DNA of 64,000 bases from Mycetohabitans rhizoxinica HKI 454 (GCF_000198775.1 NC_014722.1:409638-473637), one strand, 5' to 3'; counted from the stretch's first letter, positions 37,206-45,710 are shown. The notes: generated by a model not told the origin, from the sequence alone. Numbers and translations are program-made.

Positions 37206-38357
37206 ATGAAACAACCGCCGGATACCGAGATTCACCGCGCGATGCTCACCGACGCCGACCTTGCGTCGCTGGCGCGGCGTGTGCGCGAATGGGCGCGCGA
37301 GTTGGGCTTCAGCGCCATCGGCATCTGCGATATCGATTTGTCCCATGCCGAAGCGGGGCTCGCTGCGTGGATCGACGCAGGTTATCACGGCGAGATGGAT
37401 TATATGGCCAAACACGGCATGAAGCGTGCGCGGCCGGCCGAACTTGTGCCCGGAACGCAACGGGTCATCAGCGCACGGATGCCGTATCTGCCTGCCGGGA
37501 CGCCGGCGTCATGGCGCGCGCGCGAGCATGCGCGACTGGCCGATCCGAGCGCGGCGGTGGTCTCGATCTATGCACGCGGTCGCGATTACCACAAAGTGAT
37601 GCGCCAGCGCCTGCAGCGATTGGCCGAGCGGATTGAAGCCGCCATCGGCCCGCTTGGCTACCGCGTGTTCACCGACTCGGCGCCGGTGCTGGAGGTCGAA
37701 CTTGCGCAAAAGGCCGGACTCGGATGGCGTGGCAAGCACACATTGCTGCTCGATCGTGATGCCGGTTCATTGTTTTTTCTCGGCGAGATCTTCGTCGATG
37801 TGCCATTGCCCACCGATGCGCAAAGCCAGCCGTCGCGTGCGCCGCAACAGGCGGGCGCGCATTGCGGTGCCTGCACGCGCTGTATCGATGCGTGCCCGAC
37901 GGGCGCCATCGTGGCGCCATACAGGCTTGATGCGCGCAAGTGCATCTCGTACCTGACGATCGAGTTGCGCGGCAGCATTCCGGTCGAGTTGCGCGAGGCG
38001 ATTGGCAACCGCGTGTACGGATGCGACGATTGTCAGCTCGTGTGCCCATGGAACAAGTTTGCGCAGCCGAGCGGGTGCGCGGACTTCGATGTGCGCAATG
38101 GGCTGGACGGTGCACAACTGATCGAATTGTTCGGCTGGAGCGAGCAGGATTTCGACACGCGCCTGGCGGGCAGCGCGATCCGCCGGATCGGCTACGAGCG
38201 CTGGCTGCGCAATCTCGCGGTCGGACTCGGCAATGCGCTGCGCGCCGGTGGCGGCGCGCAGGGGCGCGATGCTGTGCTGGCGGCGTTGCGCAAGCGCGAA
38301 GACGATCCGTCTGCGCTGGTGCGTGAGCACGTGCGCTGGGCGCTGGGCTACGAATAG
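37206..38357 (+). CDS. queG: Epoxyqueuosine reductase
   Basis: Reduces epoxyqueuosine in tRNA to queuosine using cobalamin and two [4Fe-4S] clusters. 383 residues. Visible: the N-terminal domain with GYHGEMDYMAKH and cobalamin-contact region SAPVLEVELAQKAGLGWRGKHT, then the ferredoxin motifs CGACTRCIDACPTGAI and CDDCQLVCPWNKFA. ATG 37206 lies 8 bases after a TACAAT and has no usable leader; ATG 37242 would be a shorter alternative. The need for cobalamin fits the adenosyltransferase at the left end only loosely. Confidence 0.94.
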   Translation: MKQPPDTEIHRAMLTDADLASLARRVREWARELGFSAIGICDIDLSHAEAGLAAWIDAGYHGEMDYMAKHGMKRARPAELVPGTQRVISARMPYLPAGTPASWRAREHARLADPSAAVVSIYARGRDYHKVMRQRLQRLAERIEAAIGPLGYRVFTDSAPVLEVELAQKAGLGWRGKHTLLLDRDAGSLFFLGEIFVDVPLPTDAQSQPSRAPQQAGAHCGACTRCIDACPTGAIVAPYRLDARKCISYLTIELRGSIPVELREAIGNRVYGCDDCQLVCPWNKFAQPSGCADFDVRNGLDGAQLIELFGWSEQDFDTRLAGSAIRRIGYERWLRNLAVGLGNALRAGGGAQGRDAVLAALRKREDDPSALVREHVRWALGYE

Positions 38358-38459
38358 ACTTCACATATCAGCCAGCCGTCGCGATGCCACAGACACGATT
38401 CGGACGTAGAATCGACCCGTTCGTGCCGCGTACCGCCGCGCGCACCCAGGAGGATTGGC

Positions 38460-38951
38460 ATGTTCAATGCCGTGATCGATGCACCATTTGGACGGGTCGG
38501 TATCCGCAGCGATGACCGGTTTGTTCATGAAATTGTTTACCTGCCCGGCACGACCTTGCTGCGCGAGCCGGACAACGCGCTGGCCCGGCGTGCAGCAGCG
38601 CAGATCGTGGCCTATTTTGAACAGGCCGACACGGTGTTCGACTTGCCGCTGTCGCTCGCCGGCACTGCGTTCCAGCGCCGGGTATGGGACGGCATCTGTC
38701 GCATTGCACCCGGCACTGTCTGGACCTATGGGCAGCTGGCGGCGTCGATTGGCGCGGTGCCGCGTGCCGTCGGACAGGCGTGCGGGTCCAATCCTGCGCC
38801 ACTGGTCGTTCCATGTCATCGCGTCGTGGCGGCGAACGGCCTCGGCGGCTTTGCGCATCATGCCGGCAAGGGCTTTTTTCATGACGTCAAGTGTTGGCTG
38901 CTGCGCCATGAAGGCATCCGCGTGCCGCAGCAGGGTGAGCTGTACGCATGA
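38460..38951 (+). CDS. ogt: Methylated-DNA--protein-cysteine methyltransferase
   Basis: Repairs O6-methylguanine by transferring the methyl group to its own cysteine. 163 residues with the active-site motif VVPCHRVVAANGLGGFAHHAGKG (Cys near residue 122) and the preceding helix-turn-helix DNA-binding segment FQRRVWDGICRIAPGTVWTYGQLA...RAVGQACGSNP. A strong ribosome site, AGGAGGA at 38448-38454, precedes the ATG by 5 bases. Its stop overlaps xerD (ATGA), implying coupled translation. Confidence 0.95.
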   Translation: MFNAVIDAPFGRVGIRSDDRFVHEIVYLPGTTLLREPDNALARRAAAQIVAYFEQADTVFDLPLSLAGTAFQRRVWDGICRIAPGTVWTYGQLAASIGAVPRAVGQACGSNPAPLVVPCHRVVAANGLGGFAHHAGKGFFHDVKCWLLRHEGIRVPQQGELYA

Positions 38952-39874
38952 GCGACGTGCAAGTCCAACAGGCGAGTGCGTCTCGCGACACGAGCGCGCA
39001 GGCGATCGACGCATTTTGCGACGCGCTATGGCTCGAGCATGGGTTGTCCCGCAATACACTGGATGCGTATCGGCGCGACTTGTCGCTGTATTGCGACTGG
39101 CTCGCGGCGACGCACGAGCGCACGCTTGACGCGACGCGCGAGTCGGACTTGAACGGCTACCTGGCGGTGCGCAGCGATGGCAAGGCCAGTTCCGCGAACC
39201 GGCGCCTGTCGGTGTTCCGGCGCTACTTCGCGTGGGCGCTGCGTGAGCATCGCGTCGCGGCCGATCCGACGCTGCGCATCCGCTCGGCCCGGCAACCGCC
39301 TCGTTTTCCGTCCTCGCTCAACGAAGCCCAAGTCGAGGCGTTGCTGGGTGCACCGGACCTGGACACGCCACTTGGATTGCGCGACCGCGCGATGCTTGAG
39401 CTGATGTACGCGAGTGGGCTGCGTGTTTCGGAGTTGGTCACGCTCAAGACGGTCGAGGTGGGGTTGAACGAGGGTGTGGTGCGCGTGATGGGTAAGGGCG
39501 CGAAAGAGCGCCTGGTGCCGTTTGGCGACGAGGCCCGAGGCTGGCTGGAGCGCTACCTGCGCGACGCGCGCGCGGTGCTCCTCGGGGCGCGCGGCGCCGA
39601 CGCCCTGTTCGTGACGGCGCGCGGCGGCGCGATGACGCGTCAGCAATTCTGGAACATTATCAAGCGATATGCGTTGCGCGCCGACATTCATGTGCCGCTG
39701 TCGCCGCATACGTTGCGGCATGCGTTCGCGACGCATCTGCTCAATCATGGCGCGGACCTGCGTGTGGTGCAGATGCTGCTTGGCCACAGCGATATTTCAA
39801 CGACTCAGATTTACACCCATGTCGCACGCGAGCGCCTCAAGGCGCTGCATGCGATCCATCATCCGCGTGGTTGA
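38948..39874 (+). CDS. xerD: Site-specific tyrosine recombinase XerD
   Basis: With XerC resolves chromosome dimers at dif, under FtsK control. 308 residues; N-terminal core-binding domain (IDAFCDALWLEHGLSRNTLDAYRRDL) and catalytic domain with Arg in ELMYASGLRVSELV, Lys in GKGAKERLVP, His/Arg in PLSPHTLRHAFATHLLNHGADLRVVQMLLGHSDISTTQIYTHVA (catalytic Tyr in QIYTHV). It is a normal chromosomal XerD, not a phage integrase, and marks the left border of the accessory island. Confidence 0.96.
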   Translation: MSDVQVQQASASRDTSAQAIDAFCDALWLEHGLSRNTLDAYRRDLSLYCDWLAATHERTLDATRESDLNGYLAVRSDGKASSANRRLSVFRRYFAWALREHRVAADPTLRIRSARQPPRFPSSLNEAQVEALLGAPDLDTPLGLRDRAMLELMYASGLRVSELVTLKTVEVGLNEGVVRVMGKGAKERLVPFGDEARGWLERYLRDARAVLLGARGADALFVTARGGAMTRQQFWNIIKRYALRADIHVPLSPHTLRHAFATHLLNHGADLRVVQMLLGHSDISTTQIYTHVARERLKALHAIHHPRG

Positions 39875-40922
39875 GCGGCGTGGGACCGATTGACCTGGCG
39901 CGCGGTAAGCTTTGCGCTGCTCGTGTAGGCGAGCGCGTGGCTCAAATGCAATGATGCCGGAAGTTTCGACATGTTTATACATTCTGCGCCTCGTGCGATG
40001 CGGCAAAATAGGGCGTGCGCAGGACGGAGGCATCGTACCTGTGCGAGGTGAAAGTCGCGCAGTTTGTTGTTTCACGGCCGATGTCAGATGGCGGTGCAGG
40101 CATGGAGTGTGGAAAAGAGAAGGTCGCCTTGTAATGGGCGGATAGGGGTGGCGTCGCAAGTCGAGGCGAGGAAAATAGTTAATGTGACCGGTTTCATCTT
40201 CAAGCGCCACGAACATTACTCAACACGCCAGCGATGTCGGCCCGTTATCACCTCACCCTTGCGGCCACAAACCATGTCTGCTGCCGAACTCGCCTTGTGT
40301 CACCGTGCGATTTGCTCGTGGTGCCACCGCGCATAAACGGGCGCGACGGTGCAAATCGCAGCACACAAGCGAATGTACGATGGCTTCCCATTTCACATCG
40401 GCGACACTTTTTTGTCATGTGTCCCCGGCCAATACTATCCAGTCGCGCTGTGTGTCCAGCTTCTGAGTAGGGGCCCAGCGCCTGGCTAATCTGTCGCATT
40501 TACTGGGCTCATTGGTGATAACGAGTCGCAATTTTTGTTGAGGCGGCGCTAGGTCGTGCACACTGGCAACATCAATCGGCTCGCATACCGATCAGTCTGG
40601 GGCCCTCACACTCATTATTAGAGAGTACGCCGTGCTTCGCCCAGTAGGTGAAGCGTTCGCAATCGCGCGCAACACGCTGCGAATGTCATTCAAGCTGCTT
40701 ATTGTCGATGACACAGAATACGCTATGTCGTCAGTTGATTAAACCAAACTTACCAGCGTCATCTGCTTTTCCGTTTTCCGGGCCGGCGAACATTAGCGAG
40801 GGAGCAGGAAGATACCAGCCTCGATCATGTTTCGTGTTTCAGGCCGGTTCTTTCGGATTGGTCGGTCATGTGGACGATGTAATTGTACGTTATATTAGGT
40901 AACGGAAAAATTGAGGCATGTC
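39875..40922. other. 1-kb stretch without a recognisable gene at the left edge of the accessory island
   Basis: No frame here has a conserved start, codon bias or recognisable motif. GC falls steadily to the right. A hairpin with GCTTCGCC and GGTGAAGC arms lies at 40634-40654 but has no T-run. No tRNA or other RNA gene was recognised, and no clean insertion-sequence ends are seen. Confidence 0.5.
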
Positions 40923-41588
40923 ATGCGAATTTTTGGACGCAGTAGCGCATTGGATACCGCTTTTGCTTCACTTAAAGAAGCTTTGCCGACAAAACCTCGA
41001 ATTAACAGCAAGGTTTTTACGCAAAAGCTGCCGAACGCTATTTCTGGATTGACAACCCTCCAAAGTACTAAGGAAAATAAAATTCGATTGGGATTTCGTG
41101 TCGGTTCGATGCCGCTGAAAGATATTAATGAAAAGCTGAAAAATTCATTTGGCGAAATAAAAACTAAAGGTGCTTCTCGGCAATCGAGCAGTGCATCCAA
41201 TAAAGATCGCCGCGAACTACAGGCGCTAGTATCGGATGTGCTGGTGCAGGCTAAAAAACTAGAGACTCTTGCTGACAAAATACGTCGCGATATCAACGGA
41301 AACGAGAAACATTCTGGTCTAAATGAACGGATAAGCTTTGAACCTGAATTGTATGCAATATATAAAGATCTTATTGCCGAGAGCAAATCGGCAAAAAATA
41401 AAATTTACGATACTATGCAAGATAATGGGTATTCTCGCCAACATGGAGGGTTGCAGTATGGGGTTGGATTATCTAAAAAAGAGCATGATAATATGATAAA
41501 AGGTCTTAATAGGATTAAATTATCCATGCAATCTAAATTTCGATTTGCAGAACAGAAAATTGACAATCTGAAGCGCAATTTGGCATAA
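40923..41588 (+). CDS. Orphan low-GC hypothetical protein (A)
   Basis: A 221-residue protein of unknown family, basic and mostly helical, with Lys/Asn/Ser-rich composition. It has heptad-like stretches near ALVSDVLVQAKKLETLADKIRRDI and at the end (MQSKFRFAEQKIDNLKRNLA). GC is far below its neighbours, with AT-rich codons (AAA, AAT, GAT), a sign of transfer. ATG 40923 is supported by GAGG at 40913-40916. A TATATT at 40891-40896 could be a -10 box, and a direct repeat TTTCG-N16-TTTCG lies at 40830-40855. It converges with gene B, and its last 16 codons recur in the remnant at 43602. It could be a secreted effector or toxin; no motif proves it. Confidence 0.65.
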   Translation: MRIFGRSSALDTAFASLKEALPTKPRINSKVFTQKLPNAISGLTTLQSTKENKIRLGFRVGSMPLKDINEKLKNSFGEIKTKGASRQSSSASNKDRRELQALVSDVLVQAKKLETLADKIRRDINGNEKHSGLNERISFEPELYAIYKDLIAESKSAKNKIYDTMQDNGYSRQHGGLQYGVGLSKKEHDNMIKGLNRIKLSMQSKFRFAEQKIDNLKRNLA

Positions 41589-41834
41589 TGTCGCAAAACA
41601 ATAATAGGCGAGCCGCATGGTAAGAGTGTTTATTTTCTCATTCGCCTCGCCCAAATTGGCGTTATTTCATCGCCGGCCTAGCCGTGCCTTGAACCAATCG
41701 ACGATTGGTCGGCGACGACGCTCGTCACCTGCGTGGCCAGGTGCCTTTCGCCGGCTGGGATCTTCCCACCATGTCACCGGTAACGGGTCAGGGTCAAGGT
41801 TAAGTAGCGGTTCAGAAACCAATTTGGCTCGTTC
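41541..41834. repeat. Diverged direct repeat, copy 1 (3' ends of genes A and B)
   Basis: About 290 bases, covering the last 16 codons of gene A, the A-B gap, and the last 55 codons of gene B, recur at 43602-43880. Long identical blocks include GAGCCGCATGGTAAG and CCCACCATGTCACCGGTAACGGG, with scattered substitutions and small indels. Confidence 0.85.
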
Positions 41835-43274
41835 ATCGCGGGCGCGAGCCTGGAGTGGTAACAACAGCTGTTCCTGCTTGTTCAACGGCTTGTTCAACGC
41901 CTTGTTCAGCAATTTCCAATCCAGCCACCGTTCAAGGTCGAGGAGATGCCTTTCTCTTGCCTCAGCCGGAATATGGCTACATAAATCGAGGACACGTCCC
42001 AGCGTCTCGGGAGAATACGTGTGCGCTAAATTGGCCCCAATCCCTTGAACAATGTCGTCGAACAGTTCTTCATCTATGCTTTTGCCGCCAGACGTCCTGT
42101 CAAAGGTATCGAGCGCTAGTGCCAGCGCAAATTCGGGGTTATTACCCTCGGCCAGTTTGCCGAACGCAGCGATCAATCCTGCAACGATCGGATCCTGATC
42201 CGAGGGATCCAACATGGGTAGGATTTCGTACTTCCATTGTTGCAACCTTCGGTTCTGTTCGCCGGCGCTCAAGCCTATCATCGCTTCGGGCAACCCTGAT
42301 AAAGCTTCGCCTTTGCCGACCATCAATCGGTTGGCCGCGTTCAGCATGGATTCGTAGGTAGCGAGGCGTGTGTGTTCGGGCAGCCATCGGATCGCACGAC
42401 CCAGCGCCTTCCGGGGTCTAGATTGCAGATTTTCGGGAAGCGCTTCGACGTAATTAAGCAAGCGCCGATGCCGCTCCAGCACCAAGTTTCGATCCAGACA
42501 ATGAAGCATGAATAGTCGGTCGGCAAGTCGCGTGCTTAATGCCACTCGGCCGATGTCGTCCAGCCGCGCCATTTCGTTCAGCAGCCGATCAAATCGCGTC
42601 GTCAACTCGGGCCTTGGTTTATAGGGTCTGCCATGGACGGCTGCCCAAGTCTGCTCCCCGGTCCAATGAGAAGAGTCCAGTTGCAGCGTAAGGGATGGCA
42701 GTATCTTGCGCCGCTCCTCCAAGGGGCTATCGATCGTGCGGTTGAGAATTTCATCGAACACTGCGATCATCGACTCAGCCGGCACAACATGATCGGAGCC
42801 CAGTCCCCAGGTGCTCAGCACATGATAGTCAGATTCAAAATGATGGATCATCTTGTCCTGCAGCGCCTTACTGTTCGGAATTTTCAGTACCTCAGCAAAG
42901 ATGTGAGCAAATGCTTCGGTTTGTTCCTCAGAAGGAAGCTTACTGATGCCAGACATGGCCAGTCTGTCTAGTGCTGCTAATCGGATGTTCGGATCTGCAA
43001 CGTCCCCTTGCAGTCCGTCCAAAAGCTCGCGCAACGATCTTATGCGGACCTCCATTTCGACGTTCTTCTTACGCAACGTTTTTAAGAATGCCTGAACGCG
43101 CTCTATAGGTGCGATGCCAGAATAACTGCCGGACGCCTGCCGTTGAGCCGTATTGGGGTCCCCGACGCTGAAGAAACCGCTTGGGGGCGAGTTAGGACCG
43201 CTCTCGTGCGAATCGATGGGCGCATAGAGGGCGGCATTGTGAGGGTTTGGCGGTGGTGTGGTATTGAAATCCAT
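41667..43274 (-). CDS. Orphan 535-residue helical-repeat protein (B), possible secreted effector
   Basis: Unknown family. The first 55 residues are rich in Pro, Ser, Asn, Gly and lack a hydrophobic signal, as in type III secreted proteins. The rest is predicted helical, with a recurring LP/IP-x-x-x-[RE] turn (about residues 113, 192, 280, 299, 329, 352, 435) that suggests repeated helical pairs, like HEAT- or SKW-type effector repeats in plant-associated bacteria. A short LNKALNKPLNK repeat lies near 456-466 and the C-terminus is very basic (DERRRRPIVDWFKARLGRR). No catalytic motif was recognised. The ATG at 43274 is used. A truncated paralogue of its C-terminus lies at 43716-43884. Confidence 0.7.
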   Translation of the reverse strand: MDFNTTPPPNPHNAALYAPIDSHESGPNSPPSGFFSVGDPNTAQRQASGSYSGIAPIERVQAFLKTLRKKNVEMEVRIRSLRELLDGLQGDVADPNIRLAALDRLAMSGISKLPSEEQTEAFAHIFAEVLKIPNSKALQDKMIHHFESDYHVLSTWGLGSDHVVPAESMIAVFDEILNRTIDSPLEERRKILPSLTLQLDSSHWTGEQTWAAVHGRPYKPRPELTTRFDRLLNEMARLDDIGRVALSTRLADRLFMLHCLDRNLVLERHRRLLNYVEALPENLQSRPRKALGRAIRWLPEHTRLATYESMLNAANRLMVGKGEALSGLPEAMIGLSAGEQNRRLQQWKYEILPMLDPSDQDPIVAGLIAAFGKLAEGNNPEFALALALDTFDRTSGGKSIDEELFDDIVQGIGANLAHTYSPETLGRVLDLCSHIPAEARERHLLDLERWLDWKLLNKALNKPLNKQEQLLLPLQARARDERAKLVSEPLLNLDPDPLPVTWWEDPSRRKAPGHAGDERRRRPIVDWFKARLGRR

Positions 43275-43601
43275 ACTAAACGTATCGAGAATAAAAGAAA
43301 GCTTAAGGTCGCAATGCCGCTCCGGCGGAGGCGAATATGAGTGCGCCGACTATATAACGCATGGGTGAACGGTTTTCCGAATCATTGCTGATAAGGCATG
43401 CAAAAAGTCGTTTTCAATGGCTTTTTCGCATCAACACAATAGGATAGAATTATGAGCCGACAAGGCTTGGTAGGCGAGAATGTGTTGGGGGTAAGACGGC
43501 TTGCCCATTGGCTGTTGTCACGGTATCGAAGCCTTGTACTACTCGCTAGACGTGATCTTGTTATCTGGAAAAGGGCGGCGCTAATCTGGTCAATCGAAAA
43601 C
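43275..43601. other. Gap between gene B and the duplicated remnant
   Basis: Moderate GC, no recognised gene. A frame from 43452 (MSRQGLVGENVLGVRR...) has no family resemblance and runs into the remnant region, so it is not called. A weak stem (AAAAAGTCG...GGCTTTTT) lies near 43395-43425. Confidence 0.4.
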
Positions 43602-43649
43602 TCAATTTGCGGAACAGAAAATTGGCAATCTGAAGTGCGATTTGGCATA
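43602..43649 (+). pseudogene. 3' remnant of a gene A paralogue
   Basis: Reads QFAEQKIGNLKCDLA-stop, matching the last residues of gene A (FAEQKIDNLKRNLA). No body of the gene is left upstream. It is part of the second copy of the 290-base repeat. Confidence 0.8.
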
Positions 43650-43880
43650 GCACGTAAATCAATAATAGACGAGCCGCATGGTAAGGTTGCGTCTTGCCAG
43701 GCGTGCGTTATTTCATTACCGGCGCAGCCGTGCCTTGATCCAATCAACGATTGGCCGGCGACGACGCTCATCACTTGCATGGCTAGCCGCCTTCTGCTGG
43801 CTAGAGTTATCCCACCATGTCACCGGTAACGGGTTGGGTTCGAGATTAAGTAGCAGTTCAGCAACCAATTTGGTTCGTTC
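43602..43880. repeat. Diverged direct repeat, copy 2
   Basis: Second copy of the 41541-41834 segment, in the same orientation. Similarity ends near 43881, just before the restriction-modification operon begins, so the operon's arrival may have set the truncation point. Confidence 0.85.
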
Positions 43881-43884
43881 TCCA
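43716..43884 (-). pseudogene. 3' remnant of a gene B paralogue
   Basis: Fifty-five codons matching residues 481-535 of gene B: ERTKLVAELLLNLEPNPLP against ERAKLVSEPLLNLDPDPLP, then VTWWDNSS and DERRRRPIVDWIKARLRR before a stop. The frame is intact but the 5' nine-tenths of the gene is missing; the left-out part would lie where the restriction-modification operon now starts. Confidence 0.85.
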
Positions 43885-43908
43885 CTCTGTCGATCAATCA
43901 GCTAGACT

Positions 43909-43922
43909 GTCGACTAGTCGAC
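43909..43922. promoter_or_regulatory. Palindrome of two GTCGAC sites before the restriction-modification operon
   Basis: GTCGACTAGTCGAC is a perfect 14-base palindrome made of two GTCGAC hexamers separated by TA, 20-33 bases before the first start codon of the operon. GTCGAC is the sequence recognised by XamI and SalI, and the nuclease encoded downstream resembles XamI. The site could be an operator for the small protein or for the methyltransferase itself. Its role is inference. Confidence 0.55.
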
Positions 43923-43941
43923 GACAAGAAGGGGCTCGAAT

Positions 43942-44124
43942 ATGACCACGGCAAAAACAGTCCGCAAAAATGCCAAGAACGACGACAAGACGCAGATCGT
44001 CGGCATCCGTATGACCCCGACGCTCGCGCAGGAAGTCAAGATGGAAGCGACCAAGCGCGGCATTACGCTGAAAGTTCTCTTCGCTGAGCTATGGGAAAAC
44101 CGCAAACACCGTGTTCAGTCATGA
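43942..44124 (+). CDS. Small ribbon-helix-helix-like protein, first gene of the restriction-modification operon
   Basis: A 60-residue basic protein. The segment TQIVGIRMTPTLAQEVKMEATKRGITLKVLFAELWEN fits a ribbon-helix-helix fold: a short beta strand (QIVGIRM) then two helices with the conserved turn before the second. A strong ribosome site AAGGGG (43929-43934) lies 7 bases before the ATG. Its stop overlaps the methyltransferase start as ATGA, so it is part of the operon. It may autoregulate the operon in place of the usual HTH controller (C) protein; antitoxin-like function cannot be excluded. Confidence 0.75.
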   Translation: MTTAKTVRKNAKNDDKTQIVGIRMTPTLAQEVKMEATKRGITLKVLFAELWENRKHRVQS

Positions 44125-45710
44125 ATAGCATCCAAACGGAAAATGACCTGATCGCCGTCGCTGCGGCACTAGTTGGGCCTTCGGCCGTGCTCTCTCCGGG
44201 CGAAAAGGCGCTTCTAAAAAAAGTCTCCAAGCGAGCCATTAAGCCGGCTTACTTGGGCACTATTCGCGACAATATCCTCGCCGGAAACGATCCGCTAGGT
44301 AATGCGTTTGCTGCTATCCGCTCCGCCATCGAGCGTCGTGCGGCTGGAGCCGTTTACACGCCCCTGCCAATCGTCCGCTCGATGATGGCTTGGTTATCCG
44401 CTCAAAGCACGCCGAGCCGCATCGTCGATCCGGGTGCGGGCTCGGGTCGCTTCATTCTCGCCGCAGGCGAAACTTTTCCGGATGCCCAACTCGTCGCCGT
44501 CGAGATGGACCCCCTGGCCGCGCTGATGCTGCGAGCCAATCTGAGCGCACGCGGCTGGACCGACCGGGCGACATTGCTGGTCAACGACTATCGCGAGATC
44601 AAGCTTCCTCCCTGTACCGGGATGACGGCCTTCATCGGCAATCCGCCTTATGTGCGGCATCACGACATTGCCGAGGACTGGAAAGCTTGGTACGCCTCGA
44701 ATTTCGCCAAATTCGGCATCAAGGCCAGTGCTCTGGCTGGTCTGCACCTGCACTTTTTCCTGCAAACTCGGCTACTCGCGAAGCCGGGCGACATGGGCGC
44801 GTTTATTACCTCGGCTGAGTGGATGGACGTGAACTACGGTTCAGCGCTGCGCCGGCTGCTACTTGAGGAACTGGGCGGCATCGCCCTGCACGTGCTTGAG
44901 CCAACCGTCGAAGCCTTCCCTGGTACGGCGACGACTGCTGCGATCACATGCTTTTGCGTCGGGGAGAGGGATGAGCCGGTGCGCGTTCGCGACGTCGGCG
45001 AGCTAGAACAACTTAACGGGTTGGCCAAGGGAACCGAGATTCCACGTGAGCGGCTACAAGCTGCTCCGCGCTGGTCGATCATTGTTCGACCGTCTGAACC
45101 TACTACGGCCGGCGACATCGAGCTTGGCGAGCTGTTCCGCGTGCACCGAGGTCAGGTCACAGGCGCAAATGATATCTGGATTGCAGGCGAGCACGCAAAG
45201 GATCTGCCCGAGCGCGTCAAGCTGCCGGCAGTCACTAAGGCCAAGGATTTGATCCTGGCCGGCGCTCAACTGCAGTCGGCAGAGGCCCTACGGCGTGTGA
45301 TTGATCTTCCTGCCGAGCTGGATGATTTTACCCAGGAAGAGCGTTGCCGCATCAACGCCTTCCTCTCGTGGGCGAAGTTGAACGGTGCTGATCAGAGCTA
45401 CATCGCGCAACACCGCAAGGCCTGGTGGTCGGTGGGGCTCAAGGCTCCCGCCCCGATTCTTTGCACCTACATGGCTCGCCGGCCGCCGCAATTCACGCTC
45501 AACGCATGCGACGCGCGGCACATCAACGTTGCGCACGGCCTCTACCCGCGCGAGCCGCTGGCCGATGGCCTGATGGTTCGGCTGGTGACGTGGCTCAACA
45601 AGAACATCAACACGGGGAGCGGCAGAACGTATGCCGGCGGTTTGACCAAGTTCGAGCCAAAGGAGATCGAGCGCCTGCGCATCCCAAGCCTAGAAACGCT
45701 TCTCGCATGA
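44121..45710 (+). CDS. N6-adenine DNA methyltransferase (Eco57I/XamI-type modification enzyme)
   Basis: Methylates adenine in the recognition site to protect host DNA. The 529-residue protein has SAM-binding motif I DPGAGSGRF (103-111), preceded by GAVYTPLPIVRSM as in gamma-type methylases, and catalytic motif IV NPPYV (174-178). The C-terminal half is the target-recognition part (GELFRVHRGQVTGANDIWI...). ATG 44121 overlaps the small upstream gene by 4 bases, and the stop overlaps the endonuclease start (ATGA). Paired with a XamI-like nuclease, it is likely to modify GTCGAC; that specificity is inferred from the family. Confidence 0.9.
   Translation: MNSIQTENDLIAVAAALVGPSAVLSPGEKALLKKVSKRAIKPAYLGTIRDNILAGNDPLGNAFAAIRSAIERRAAGAVYTPLPIVRSMMAWLSAQSTPSRIVDPGAGSGRFILAAGETFPDAQLVAVEMDPLAALMLRANLSARGWTDRATLLVNDYREIKLPPCTGMTAFIGNPPYVRHHDIAEDWKAWYASNFAKFGIKASALAGLHLHFFLQTRLLAKPGDMGAFITSAEWMDVNYGSALRRLLLEELGGIALHVLEPTVEAFPGTATTAAITCFCVGERDEPVRVRDVGELEQLNGLAKGTEIPRERLQAAPRWSIIVRPSEPTTAGDIELGELFRVHRGQVTGANDIWIAGEHAKDLPERVKLPAVTKAKDLILAGAQLQSAEALRRVIDLPAELDDFTQEERCRINAFLSWAKLNGADQSYIAQHRKAWWSVGLKAPAPILCTYMARRPPQFTLNACDARHINVAHGLYPREPLADGLMVRLVTWLNKNINTGSGRTYAGGLTKFEPKEIERLRIPSLETLLA

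Noticed and set aside
38948..39874. xerD as the integrase of the adjacent island
   Set aside because: Length, motifs and the ogt neighbour fit the chromosomal dimer-resolution XerD; no attachment repeats were found.
40648..40902. An 84-codon frame in the gap before gene A
   Set aside because: No ribosome site, no resemblance, and unbiased codons; treated as non-coding.
39875..40922. tRNA or other structured RNA gene as island insertion site
   Set aside because: No cloverleaf, TTCRANYC arm with partner stem, or known RNA signature was found by eye; a covariance search would be decisive.
43452..43829. A 125-codon plus-strand frame in the remnant region
   Set aside because: It reads through the duplicated tails in the wrong frame or strand and has no recognisable domain.
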